Origin: Phycisphaerae bacterium
GTDB lineage: Bacteria; Planctomycetota; Phycisphaerae; JAAYCJ01
Assembly (NCBI GenBank): GCA_012514125.1
Contig: JAAZAW010000057.1
Span: forward strand, 1 to 24,972
Direction of reading: 5' to 3'
Length of the DNA stretch: 24,972 bases
The notes below the pieces were generated by a model. It ran no database searches. It was not told the origin of the DNA and saw only the letters and a list, made by a program, of their open reading frames with translations. The position numbers and the translations under genes were made by a program. Positions 1 through 7,133 of the stretch are shown here, one piece after another. Position 1 is the stretch's first letter, and every line of letters begins with the position of its first letter.

Positions 1-8
1 GTGGCGAC

Positions 9-659
9 ATGACCGACAGTTCAAGCCCGGCTGAGAGTTCTGAAGAAAATCTTTATTCCGAGGCGGGGGAACGAACCCGTCTCTATGTTCGGGTCAACCG
101 TTACACCCAGGTTTTGGCGGGGGTATTGGTTTTGGTGATTTTTTTCTGCGGTTATCTGTTTGGGCATTCTCGCGGCTGGCGGGCGGGGTCGCGGGATCGA
201 AGTGAGATTCAGATGGCCCAGATTCAGAAACAGACTGCGGATTCTGAAGTTCTGGATGTTTTTTCCCGGGGCGGTAAGTCGGTCGAATCGCGTCGGACGG
301 CGTTGGTTATACCGGCGGGCGGCGAGACGGGAAAAGAAGTTTTAAAAAATGACCGGAAAATAACTAGAAATGCGGGGTTGAATTATCTTATAATACAAAA
401 TTTCAGCCCGGAAGGGTTGACGACCGCAGAGCTTGCGAAGGAATTTCTGGCGAGGAAAGGACTTGAAACGACGATCGAGCGGGCCGGGCGGAATTATCAG
501 TTGGTGAGCCTGCAAGGGTTCGATCTGAGCAATCCGCAGGATAAGGAACGCAGTATCGGGTTTCAGAAGCAGGTCCAGGTGATTGGCCAGCAGTTCAAGC
601 AGTTGAAAGAGTCGCAAAGCGTGGATTTTCATGGCTGTTATTACCAGCGGTGGAATTGA
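9..659 (+). CDS. Single-pass membrane protein, possible SPOR-like C-terminal domain
   Basis: This 216-residue protein has a hydrophilic N-terminus and one strong transmembrane segment at about residues 34-52. A charged linker leads to a C-terminal domain at about 124-175 with an alternating beta/alpha pattern (NYLIIQNF, AKEFLARKGLETTIERAG, NYQLVSLQGF). That pattern recalls the SPOR peptidoglycan-binding fold, but the resemblance is by eye only. The predicted topology puts the C-terminal domain outside the cytoplasmic membrane. The start ATG overlaps a TGA that closes another frame entering from the left edge (GTG GCG ACA TGA, bases 1-12), so it is probably coupled to an upstream gene outside the window. 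I cannot assign a function; a role at the cell envelope is inferred. Confidence 0.6.
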   Translation: MTDSSSPAESSEENLYSEAGERTRLYVRVNRYTQVLAGVLVLVIFFCGYLFGHSRGWRAGSRDRSEIQMAQIQKQTADSEVLDVFSRGGKSVESRRTALVIPAGGETGKEVLKNDRKITRNAGLNYLIIQNFSPEGLTTAELAKEFLARKGLETTIERAGRNYQLVSLQGFDLSNPQDKERSIGFQKQVQVIGQQFKQLKESQSVDFHGCYYQRWN

Positions 660-765
660 CTTAAAGAAAGTTGGAAGTCAGGAAGTTGGAGGTTGGAAGT
701 TTAGCTTTCATCAACCCAATATGATTAGTTATATTGCAGTGCTTTTATAAGATGGAGAAAAGGTT

Positions 766-1011
766 ATGTCTCTGGATCGATCATTGAAAATACAGTCGGG
801 ATTGACGCGATCACGTAGCGTTTTGACACGGGCGGAACGATTGAAAGTTCTGGCAGACGAAGAACGCTGGACGGAGAGTCAAAGTGTTTTCGGACTGCCG
901 AAGGTTCGTCAACGCAAGAGCACCCTGGGCAAGAAGGTGAAAGAAGCGGCGACGGAAAGCGCGGAGGGCGCGGCAGCTCCGGCGGCCAAGGGCGGCGCGA
1001 AGGGTAAATAA
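766..1011 (+). CDS. PVC-type small basic protein
   Basis: This 81-residue, highly basic protein belongs to the 'small basic protein' family of Planctomycetes, Verrucomicrobia and Chlamydiae. The conserved core is visible: MSLDRSLK at the start, LTRSRSVLTRAERL at about 13-26, then EERWTESQSVFGLPKVRQRK at about 32-51. The tail from about residue 60 is Ala/Gly/Lys-rich and looks disordered. The family is thought to bind nucleic acid or the ribosome, but its exact role is not settled. A purine-rich Shine-Dalgarno stretch (GGAGAAAAGG) precedes the ATG. An intrinsic terminator follows about 50 bp downstream, so this is probably a single-gene transcript. It is the best taxonomic marker in the window. 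Confidence 0.88.
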   Translation: MSLDRSLKIQSGLTRSRSVLTRAERLKVLADEERWTESQSVFGLPKVRQRKSTLGKKVKEAATESAEGAAAPAAKGGAKGK

Positions 1012-1059
1012 GTTCCTTTCGGCAGCTAATGTTGAGAGGATATGTTAGAAGATAATGAT

Positions 1060-1087
1060 GGGCGGCCCGCGGGTCGCCCGTTTTTTT
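1060..1087 (+). terminator. Intrinsic terminator of the small basic protein gene
   Basis: The arms GGGCGGCCC (1060-1068) and GGGTCGCCC (1071-1079) form a GC-rich stem with one G-U pair. Seven T residues follow at 1081-1087. It lies about 50 bp after the stop codon at 1011. Confidence 0.88.
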
Positions 1088-1172
1088 GTCGAAGAAGATG
1101 TGAAAGTTGGAAGTTGCGGCGGATTTGACAGTGAATATATATTTTAAAGGTTGCGTTTTTTAAGTCGCTTTT

Positions 1173-1191
1173 TTGGGCATGCCCAATCTAC
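1173..1191 (-). repeat. REP-like palindrome with GTAG head (element 1)
   Basis: The perfect 14-bp palindrome TTGGGCATGCCCAA is followed by TCTAC, so on the minus strand it reads GTAGA and then the palindrome. It sits between the terminator at 1087 and the aminotransferase start. The GTAG head links it to the two palindromes near 2851 and 2886. Confidence 0.55.
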
Positions 1192-1203
1192 ATGAGGTGA
1201 GAA

Positions 1204-2331
1204 ATGAGTTGGTCAGTTCCTTTGTCAGAACGGTGTAAGAAAATCGATGCTTCGGGGATTCGTAAGGTTTTTGATCTGGCGGCGAAGCGGAAGGCCCAGG
1301 GCGCGGACCTGGTGGATTTTTCCATTGGGCAGCCTGATTTTTCGGTGCCTGAGGTTATTAAGGATGCGGCGGTCGAAGCGATCCGGAAGGATCTCAACAG
1401 CTATACCGTGACACAGGGGATCGAGCCGTTGCGGGCGAAGATTTCGCAACAGCACCAGCAGCGATTCGGATTTTCGCCTGAAAGTGTGATGATTACCAGC
1501 GGAGTGAGCGGTGGACTTGTGCTGCTGTTTCTGGCGACGTGCGAAACGGGCGATGAGGTGATCGTGATCGATCCTTATTTCGTGATGTATAAACATCTGG
1601 TCTCAATGGCGGGCGCGAAGACAGTGGCGGTGAGCAGTTATCCGGATTTCAAGTTGCCTTTGGAGAAGATCGAGGCGGCGATTACGCCGAGGACGAAGGT
1701 TCTGATTTTGAACTCCCCTACCAATCCGACGGGATGCGTGTATACGGAAGAGGAACTCAAGGCGGCGGCGGAATTGGCGAGAAAACATAACCTGTTGATT
1801 GTATCGGATGAGATTTATCGCGAGCTTAGTTATGACGGTCCGGTGGCGAGTGTGGTGAGATACGCGCCGGAGCGGACGGTACTGCTCGATGGGTATTCGA
1901 AGAATCTGGCATTGACGGGCTGGCGACTTGGGTATGCGACCGGGCCTAAGGCGGTGATCGAACAGATGCTTAAGCTGCAACAATATACGTTTGTTTGTGC
2001 GCCGTCATTTGCGCAATATGCGACGGCAGAGGCGATTGACGCTTGCGACATTTCGGGGCATGTGGCGGAATACCGCAAACGGCGGAATGTGATTTATAAC
2101 GGACTGAAGGAATTGAATTTTGAAGTGGTCAGGCCTTCGGGCGGATTTTATATTTTTCCGAAGGCTCCGGGGGGCGATGCGGGGGCGTTTGTGGAAAAGG
2201 CGTTGGCGAAAGATGTGCTGATTATTCCGGGAAATGTGTTTAGCGATCAGAATACACATTTCCGGATTTGTTATACGAAGGATGAAGCGACGCTGAGAAA
2301 AGGGCTTGCGCGGTTGAGGGAGATTGTCTAG
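1204..2331 (+). CDS. PLP-dependent aminotransferase, class I/II (aspartate aminotransferase-like)
   Basis: This 375-residue enzyme is a fold-type I aminotransferase, expected to be cytoplasmic and to transfer an amino group between an amino acid and a 2-oxoacid using pyridoxal phosphate. The PLP-binding lysine is K233 in GYSKNLALTGWRLGY. N174 in NSPTNPTG and D202 in SDEIYREL match the cofactor-contacting residues, and R354 in HFRICYTK matches the arginine that binds the substrate carboxylate. The N-terminal SIGQPDFSVP motif (40-49) is also typical of the aspartate/aromatic subgroup. The length is normal for the family. Substrate specificity cannot be read from sequence alone. The ATG follows a GAGGTGAGAA Shine-Dalgarno region. 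Confidence 0.93.
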   Translation: MSWSVPLSERCKKIDASGIRKVFDLAAKRKAQGADLVDFSIGQPDFSVPEVIKDAAVEAIRKDLNSYTVTQGIEPLRAKISQQHQQRFGFSPESVMITSGVSGGLVLLFLATCETGDEVIVIDPYFVMYKHLVSMAGAKTVAVSSYPDFKLPLEKIEAAITPRTKVLILNSPTNPTGCVYTEEELKAAAELARKHNLLIVSDEIYRELSYDGPVASVVRYAPERTVLLDGYSKNLALTGWRLGYATGPKAVIEQMLKLQQYTFVCAPSFAQYATAEAIDACDISGHVAEYRKRRNVIYNGLKELNFEVVRPSGGFYIFPKAPGGDAGAFVEKALAKDVLIIPGNVFSDQNTHFRICYTKDEATLRKGLARLREIV

Positions 2332-2401
2332 AAGAGAAGAGGCGAACCGCCAAGGACGCCAAGAAGAAAGTCGAAGAAGTGAAATTTTATTTATTTGGTC
2401 G

Positions 2402-2430
2402 TTGACGTTTGGGGGAGGTTTTTATATATT
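2402..2430 (+). promoter_or_regulatory. Sigma-70 type promoter upstream of tRNA-Gln region
   Basis: A TTGACG -35 box (2402-2407), exactly 17 bp of spacer, and a TATATT -10 box (2425-2430) are present. The predicted start is near 2437, about 200 bp before tRNA-Gln and 490 bp before glmU. Confidence 0.55.
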
Positions 2431-2436
2431 TATATG

Positions 2437-2580
2437 ACCGTAAAAGGTTTTTCCGGCTCCGCAAGGGGCGTGTCAATGTGCGTGATAACGTTGATAATGG
2501 GTTCGGGTGTACGCGACACTGAATTCAGGCCTCCGGAGAGGACCACTATCGCGACCTATGAAATGAGATCGATTTAGGTC
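2437..2580 (+). ncRNA. Candidate structured leader or small RNA before tRNA-Gln
   Basis: Downstream of the promoter at 2402-2430 the plus strand can fold into five consecutive hairpins. They are GCTCC/GGGGC closed by a GCAA tetraloop (2456-2469), an 8-bp stem with two G-U pairs (2471-2478 with 2489-2496), GTGT/ACAC (2507-2519), CCTC/GAGG (2530-2541) and GACCTA/TAGGTC (2553-2580). No known RNA family was recognised and there is no obvious terminator before tRNA-Gln. It could be a precursor leader of the tRNA rather than a separate RNA. Confidence 0.3.
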
Positions 2581-2637
2581 AGTTACAATTGAGTATGACG
2601 TTAGTCGGCTTGATTGGCAAAAGATATAGAAAAATCT

Positions 2638-2709
2638 TACCCGGTGGTGTAATCGGTAACACAGCAGTTTTTGGTACTGCTATTTCTGGTTCGAGTCCAG
2701 GCCGGGTAA
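2638..2709 (+). tRNA. tRNA-Gln (anticodon UUG)
   Basis: A complete cloverleaf of 72 nt is present. The acceptor stem TACCCGG (2638-2644) pairs perfectly with CCGGGTA (2702-2708). The D arm is GTGT/ACAC, the anticodon stem GCAGT/ACTGC has the loop TTTTGGT with anticodon TTG at 2671-2673, and the T arm has the loop TTCGAGT. The discriminator base is A2709. The U1-A72 pair is typical of glutamine tRNAs. The 3' CCA is not encoded. A T-rich stretch follows (2711-2721). Confidence 0.95.
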
Positions 2710-2787
2710 GTTTTCTTTTTTTCAATTGGAAGTTAAAAGTTGTGGGGGAAGTTGAGAGAAGTTTGGAAAGTTGGAAGAGGATTGTCT

Positions 2788-2907
2788 AACGGCTTGAGCC
2801 GTTTCTGGATTCCCGCCTTCGCGGGAATGACAGGATGAAGAAAAAAGATGGTGCGTCGAGACGCACTACAGAAGAAGATGAAGATGGCGGGTTATAACCC
2901 GCCCTAC
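2788..2907. repeat. Cluster of four different small palindromes upstream of glmU
   Basis: Four unrelated palindromes lie within 120 bp: AACGGCT-TG-AGCCGTT (2788-2803), ATTCCCGC-CTTC-GCGGGAAT (2809-2828), GTGCGTC-GA-GACGCAC (2851-2866) and the perfect palindrome GGCGGGTTATAACCCGCC (2886-2903). The last two are each followed by CTAC on the plus strand, that is, GTAG at their head on the minus strand. The second fits the ATTCCC-N8-GGGAAT pattern known as dRS3 in Neisseria. They lie outside genes and would form hairpins in any read-through transcript entering glmU. Confidence 0.7.
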
Positions 2908-2930
2908 TTAATAAAGGGATTGCAACTGGT

Positions 2931-4238
2931 ATGGCGAAAAAAGTTTCTGCAAATGGCAAGACGAAAAAGCGGACGATCGGAATTATTCTGGCGGCTGGCA
3001 AGGGCACGCGGATGATTACGGATTTGCCGAAGGTTTTGCATGAAGTTTGCGGTCGGCCTATGCTGGCGTTTGTGATCGATTCGTGCCGGGCGGCGGGAAT
3101 TGAACATCTTTACATTATTGTCGGGTATGGGAAAGAGCATGTAATGCGGGAGTTCAAGGACGCGTCCGATATTACGTGGGTGGAGCAGAAGGAACAAAAA
3201 GGGACGGGGCACGCGGTGATGTGCTGTCAGCCTTATTTGAAGAAATTTGATGGTGATTGCGTGATTTTGTGCGGGGATGGTCCTTTGATTCGGACGGAGA
3301 CGCTTAAGGAGCTTTTGGCGAAGCATCATCATGAAAAATCGTCGGCGACGCTGGCGACGTCGATTTTGGACGATCCGACGGGATATGGCCGGATTGTTCG
3401 CGACAGCTATGGGAACTTGCAGGGGATCGTGGAGCATTCGGACTGCACGGCGGAGCAAAAGCGGATTCAGGAAGTAAATCCGAGTTATTATTGTTTTGAT
3501 TGGAAAGATTTGGATTGGGCGCTCGGGAAGATTACGCCGTCGAATGTGAAGAAAGAATATTATTTGACGGATGCGTTGAGCGTTTTGATCCAGAGCGGGA
3601 AAAAAGCGATTGCGATAACGGCAGTGCCGCCGCAGGATGTGCTGAGTATTAATTCTCGGCATCAGTTGGCGGAGGTGAGCAAGGTGATGCAAAGCCGAAT
3701 CCAGGACGATTTGATGAATCACGGTGTGACGATTGTGGACCCGTCGAATACGTGGATCGACGCGCGGGCCTATATCGGGCAGGATACGGTGATTAATCCG
3801 TTTACGTATATTCATGGACGAGTGAAGATCGGGCGAAATTGCCGCGTTGGTCCTTTTGCCTACTTGCGTGATGGGACGGTGCTGGAAGACGATGTGGTTC
3901 TGGGCGTTTTCATCGAAGTGAAGAATTCGCATTTCGGTAGCGGGACCCGGGCGCGGCATCATAGTTATATCGGGGATGCGAAAGTCGGCAAGCAGGTGCA
4001 TATCGGGGCGGGAACGATTTTTGCGAATTACGACGGGAAGACGATTCATGAGACTCAGGTGGGCGATTTGTCGTTCATTGGATCGGGCGCGACGTTGATC
4101 GCCCCGATAGAGGTCGCGAATGATTCGCATATTGAGCCGGGGTCGGTGATTCGAAGCGAAGGGAAGGAATCATCGGCGAAGGTGAAAAAAACAACGAGCA
4201 AGAAACCCGGTAAGAGTGGAGCGAGCCAAAAACGATGA
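2931..4238 (+). CDS. glmU: Bifunctional GlmU: GlcN-1-P acetyltransferase / GlcNAc-1-P uridyltransferase
   Basis: This 435-residue cytoplasmic enzyme makes UDP-N-acetylglucosamine, the precursor of peptidoglycan and other surface polymers. The N-terminal nucleotidyltransferase half shows LAAGKGTRM (20-28), GTGHA (91-95) and the metal-binding GDGPL (115-119). The C-terminal left-handed beta-helix, about 250-410, carries the acetyltransferase residues expected from the E. coli enzyme: R313 (YLRDG), K331 (IEVKN), H343 (RHHSYIGD) and N366-Y367 (NYDG). Both activities are therefore predicted intact. It is about 20 residues shorter than E. coli GlmU and ends in a Lys/Ser-rich tail from about 410. 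Its stop overlaps the prs start by 4 bp (ATGA), implying coupling. The Shine-Dalgarno of this first gene in the run is weak. Confidence 0.95.
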   Translation: MAKKVSANGKTKKRTIGIILAAGKGTRMITDLPKVLHEVCGRPMLAFVIDSCRAAGIEHLYIIVGYGKEHVMREFKDASDITWVEQKEQKGTGHAVMCCQPYLKKFDGDCVILCGDGPLIRTETLKELLAKHHHEKSSATLATSILDDPTGYGRIVRDSYGNLQGIVEHSDCTAEQKRIQEVNPSYYCFDWKDLDWALGKITPSNVKKEYYLTDALSVLIQSGKKAIAITAVPPQDVLSINSRHQLAEVSKVMQSRIQDDLMNHGVTIVDPSNTWIDARAYIGQDTVINPFTYIHGRVKIGRNCRVGPFAYLRDGTVLEDDVVLGVFIEVKNSHFGSGTRARHHSYIGDAKVGKQVHIGAGTIFANYDGKTIHETQVGDLSFIGSGATLIAPIEVANDSHIEPGSVIRSEGKESSAKVKKTTSKKPGKSGASQKR

Positions 4239-5185
4239 ATTCATTAAAGATATTTTCGGGCAATTCGAATCTGCCGCTGGCGACCAAGATTACGGAGTAT
4301 CTGGGTACGCGTTTGGGCCAGGGACGGATCACGTTGTTTCCGGATGGTGAGATTCAGGTGAAGGTGGATGAAGACGTTCGGGGTGGGGACGTTTTTGTCA
4401 TTCAGAGCACATGCAGCCCGGTGAATCATCACCTGATGGAGTTGTTGATTTTTATCGATTGTTTGCGGCGGGCGTCTGCGGCGCGGATCACGGCGGTGTT
4501 GCCGTATTTTGGATACGCGAGGCAAGATCGCAAGGACGAGGGGCGGGTTCCGATTACGGCGAAACTGGTGGCGAATCTGCTGACGACGGCGGGAGTGGAT
4601 CGGGTTTTGACGCTTGATTTGCACGCGGCCCAGATTCAGGGATTTTTCGATATTCCGGTGGATCATCTGCTGGCGGAGCCTGTGATTTCATATCACCTGA
4701 AGGAATTGGATTTGAACGGGAGTTTGATGCTGGTATCGCCGGACGTGGGAAACGTCAAGCGGGCGCGGGCGTATGCTCAGCGGTTTAATGTGGACCTGGC
4801 GATTATCGATAAGCGTCGTGTGAGCGGGTCGGATATCGTGATCGAGAACATCATCGGTAATGTGAAGGACAAGACGGTGTTGATGGTGGACGATTTGATC
4901 TCGACGGGCGGGACGATTTGCAACGCGGCGAATCTTTGCATGGATCGCGGCGCGAAGGCGGTGTATGTGGCAGCGACACATCCGGTTTTGTGCGGACCTG
5001 CGGTGGAGCGGCTGGCGAGTGCACCGATTAAGAGTTTGATCGTGACGGATACGATCCCGCTTTCGTCGCGGGCGAAAGAAGAGTTGACCGGCATCGATGT
5101 GTTGACGGTGTCGGAACTATTGGGAGAAGCCATTCGGCGGATCCATCGAAATGAATCAGTAAGTAGTTTATTTATAACCGGCTAG
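4235..5185 (+). CDS. prs: Ribose-phosphate pyrophosphokinase (PRPP synthetase)
   Basis: This 316-residue enzyme converts ribose-5-phosphate and ATP to PRPP, feeding purine, pyrimidine, histidine, tryptophan and NAD synthesis. The PRPP-binding signature VDDLISTGGTI is at about 218-228, the divalent-cation segment DLHAAQIQGFFDIP at about 128-141, and the ATP-binding R-Q-D-R of GYARQDRK at about 93-100. The length is typical of class I enzymes. It is coupled to glmU through an ATGA overlap and followed 16 bp later by rplY. The glmU-prs-rplY-pth order is common in bacteria, which supports the call. Confidence 0.96.
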   Translation: MNSLKIFSGNSNLPLATKITEYLGTRLGQGRITLFPDGEIQVKVDEDVRGGDVFVIQSTCSPVNHHLMELLIFIDCLRRASAARITAVLPYFGYARQDRKDEGRVPITAKLVANLLTTAGVDRVLTLDLHAAQIQGFFDIPVDHLLAEPVISYHLKELDLNGSLMLVSPDVGNVKRARAYAQRFNVDLAIIDKRRVSGSDIVIENIIGNVKDKTVLMVDDLISTGGTICNAANLCMDRGAKAVYVAATHPVLCGPAVERLASAPIKSLIVTDTIPLSSRAKEELTGIDVLTVSELLGEAIRRIHRNESVSSLFITG

Positions 5186-5201
5186 TTGGAGGAATTTTGT
5201 A

Positions 5202-5849
5202 ATGTCGAAGGTCAGTGTAATCAAGGCTGAACCGAGAAGTAAGCTTGGCTCGCATTCGAGTCAAAAGAGTCGCAAGAACGGCATGTTGCCAGGTGTGGTT
5301 TACGGGCACAAGAAAGAGGCCATGGCCATATCGGTACCTGCTGCGGAATTTTTGCAGATGTTCCGTCACGGTTCTCATCTTTTTGAGCTTCAGATGGGCG
5401 AACAGACGGAAACAGTTCTGGTCAAGGCGGTACAGTACGACTATCTTGGGACGAATATGATCCATGTAGATTTTTCCCGAGTGGATTTGACTGAACGGGT
5501 GAAGGTGTCGGTGCCGGTGATTCTTCGCGGTACACCGGTAGGCACGCAATCCGGCGGCGTATTGCAGCAGGTGATGATGGACGTCGAAATTGAATGCGTG
5601 GTGACGGACATTCCGGAGCAGATCAGGGCGAATGTATCGAAGCTGGGATTGGACGAGTCGCTTTATACGAAAGACCTGGAGTTGCCCGCCGGCGCGAAGC
5701 TGGTGGACGATCCTGAGGCGATCGTGGCTTCGGTGTCGGAGATTGCGGAAGCGGTGGAAGCAGCCCCCGGTGAAGAAGGAGCGGCGGAGCCTGAAGTGAT
5801 CAGCAAGGGTAAAGAGGTCGAAGGCGAAGAAGGCGCCGAGGAAAAGTAA
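5202..5849 (+). CDS. rplY: 50S ribosomal protein L25/TL5 (Ctc family)
   Basis: This 215-residue protein is of the long, two-domain L25 type called TL5 or Ctc. It binds 5S rRNA through the N-terminal domain (about 1-93, including LPGVVYGHKKEAMAISV and the VQYDYLGTNMIHVDF motif). It carries the beta-rich TL5 C-terminal domain (about 100-188). The last 25 or so residues are strongly acidic, an appended tail common in this family. A perfect GGAGG Shine-Dalgarno lies just before the ATG. The position between prs and pth matches many bacterial genomes. Confidence 0.95.
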   Translation: MSKVSVIKAEPRSKLGSHSSQKSRKNGMLPGVVYGHKKEAMAISVPAAEFLQMFRHGSHLFELQMGEQTETVLVKAVQYDYLGTNMIHVDFSRVDLTERVKVSVPVILRGTPVGTQSGGVLQQVMMDVEIECVVTDIPEQIRANVSKLGLDESLYTKDLELPAGAKLVDDPEAIVASVSEIAEAVEAAPGEEGAAEPEVISKGKEVEGEEGAEEK

Positions 5850-5882
5850 GTTTCGGATTGGTTTATTTAGTGAGTATGCTTT

Positions 5883-6482
5883 ATGTATCTTATTGTCGGG
5901 CTTGGCAACCCTGGACCGAAATATGCGAAGACGCGACACAATGTCGGGTTCATGGTGATCGAGAAGCTAGGCGGACGATGGGATATCAATGTTGACAAGG
6001 GAAAATTTGAAGGTGTATCGGGTTCAGGCCAGATCAAAGGCGAGCCGGTGATGCTGCTTAAACCCCTGACGTATATGAATCGTTCGGGGTTGTCGGTGCG
6101 TGCGGCGATGGACTTTTACAAGCTTGAGCCTAAAGACCTTCTGATGATTCTGGACGATCTGGCTTTGCCGGTCGGACAGATCCGGATTCGGCACCAGGGT
6201 TCGGCAGGCGGACATAATGGTCTGTCGGATGTGATTCGTCACGCGGGCACCGATCAGATTGCACGGGTTCGCGTAGGGATTGGAAGCCCGCCGCCTCGGA
6301 TGGATTCGGCGGATTATGTTCTGGGTGAATTTCGATCGGACGAAAAGCCTGTGATGGCCGAGATGATAGAACAAGCGGCGGATGCGGTGGAAACGATTGT
6401 TGACCAGGGGATTACCCGGGCGATGGATCGATTCAATCGCACGCCGAAACCGGCGGAAAGCCGGAATGATCAGGAAAGTTAA
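5883..6482 (+). CDS. pth: Peptidyl-tRNA hydrolase
   Basis: This 199-residue cytoplasmic esterase releases peptides from peptidyl-tRNAs that drop off ribosomes. The catalytic and substrate-binding residues of the bacterial Pth1 family are in place: N9 in GLGNPGPKY, H19 in TRHNVGF, N66 in YMNRSG, D91 in LDDLALP and N112 in GGHNGLSDVI. The usual HDELDLP sequence reads LDDLALP here, a mild deviation next to the catalytic aspartate. The ATG at 5883 gives a start (MYLIVGLGNPGPKY) that aligns with the family without extra residues. It follows rplY by 33 bp and precedes rpsF by about 43 bp. Confidence 0.95.
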   Translation: MYLIVGLGNPGPKYAKTRHNVGFMVIEKLGGRWDINVDKGKFEGVSGSGQIKGEPVMLLKPLTYMNRSGLSVRAAMDFYKLEPKDLLMILDDLALPVGQIRIRHQGSAGGHNGLSDVIRHAGTDQIARVRVGIGSPPPRMDSADYVLGEFRSDEKPVMAEMIEQAADAVETIVDQGITRAMDRFNRTPKPAESRNDQES

Positions 6483-6525
6483 CTAAAACGAATAAAACGG
6501 TATTTTGTTTGAAGGAGACACTACA

Positions 6526-7011
6526 TTGTCAGTTAAACGTATGTATGAAGCGATGTTTTTGTTTGATCCGACGGCAGGCAACAACTGGGATCAAGTTCAG
6601 GAAGTTGTTGGTCGGTTGATGGAACGTTCGGAAGGCGAGTTGGTTCATCTGAAGAAATGGGATGAACGGCGTCTGGCGTATGAAGTCGAAGGCCGAAAAC
6701 GCGGTGTGTATGTGCTGGCGTTTTTCATGGCTCCGACGGAGAAGATTGTGGATTTGGAACGCGATATTCGGTTGAGCGAAGAGATTATTCGCGTGTTGGT
6801 GATCAGCCGTCCGAAGTATTCGGTTGAAAAGGCGAAAGAAGTGGCCGAGACCAGCGAGGCGTATGTGGCACCGCCGCATCATGATTATGGTGATGAGAGT
6901 TATGAAGATCGTGGGCGTCGGCGTCGTCCGGCACCGCCTGTTGAGACAGAAGAAGTGGCGGTCGATGCGGCAGGTGACGACGAACTGAACGATAACCAGC
7001 CGACGTCATAA
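6526..7011 (+). CDS. rpsF: 30S ribosomal protein S6 (TTG start)
   Basis: The core MYEAMFLFDP...EVVGRLMERSEGE...WDERRLAYEVEGRKRGVYVLAFF...LSEEIIRVLVISR is S6, which binds the central domain of 16S rRNA as a dimer with S18. I place the start at the TTG at 6526 because GAAGGAG (6511-6517) is 8 nt upstream, the ideal distance. The first in-frame ATG at 6541 would leave 23 nt and lose nothing conserved. This gives 161 residues, longer than E. coli S6 because of an acidic, disordered tail from about residue 112. It opens the rpsF-ssb-rpsR-rplI-dnaB block. Confidence 0.94.
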   Translation: MSVKRMYEAMFLFDPTAGNNWDQVQEVVGRLMERSEGELVHLKKWDERRLAYEVEGRKRGVYVLAFFMAPTEKIVDLERDIRLSEEIIRVLVISRPKYSVEKAKEVAETSEAYVAPPHHDYGDESYEDRGRRRRPAPPVETEEVAVDAAGDDELNDNQPTS

Positions 7012-7133
7012 TGCGTGAAGTCATTTGAAACATTGTAATGATGGATCGCTTTGCGGAATCGACGGTTGGCAAATCGTTGTTTGGAGCCAAGTGACAGAAA
7101 CCCTAAAAACAACTATCAGGCAGGACCAGAACC

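Larger units (their letters stand above)
2332..2637. other. Gap between aminotransferase and tRNA-Gln: repeat, promoter and hairpin-rich stretch
   Basis: The first 35 bases carry CGCCAAG twice with a 9-bp period (2348-2354 and 2357-2363), a short degenerate repeat. A good sigma-70 promoter follows at 2402-2430. From about 2437 to 2580 the sequence can form five successive short hairpins, described as a separate candidate RNA. I see no convincing protein-coding gene. Confidence 0.5.

Noticed and set aside
1..12. End of an upstream coding frame (GTG GCG ACA TGA)
   Set aside because: Only three codons are visible. It is noted in the entry for the first gene but is too short to annotate.
1125..1153. 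TTGACA at 1125-1130 as the promoter of the aminotransferase gene
   Set aside because: No acceptable -10 box lies 16-18 bp downstream; the TATATA stretch is too close.
2395..2789. Frames of 60 and 66 codons around tRNA-Gln
   Set aside because: The second runs straight through the tRNA. The first overlaps the promoter and hairpin stretch. Neither has a good ribosome-binding site.
2904..4130. 408-codon minus-strand frame opposite glmU
   Set aside because: It is antisense to an unmistakable glmU with intact motifs. The translation is Arg/His/Pro-rich and unlike any protein, which is typical for the reverse strand of this codon usage.
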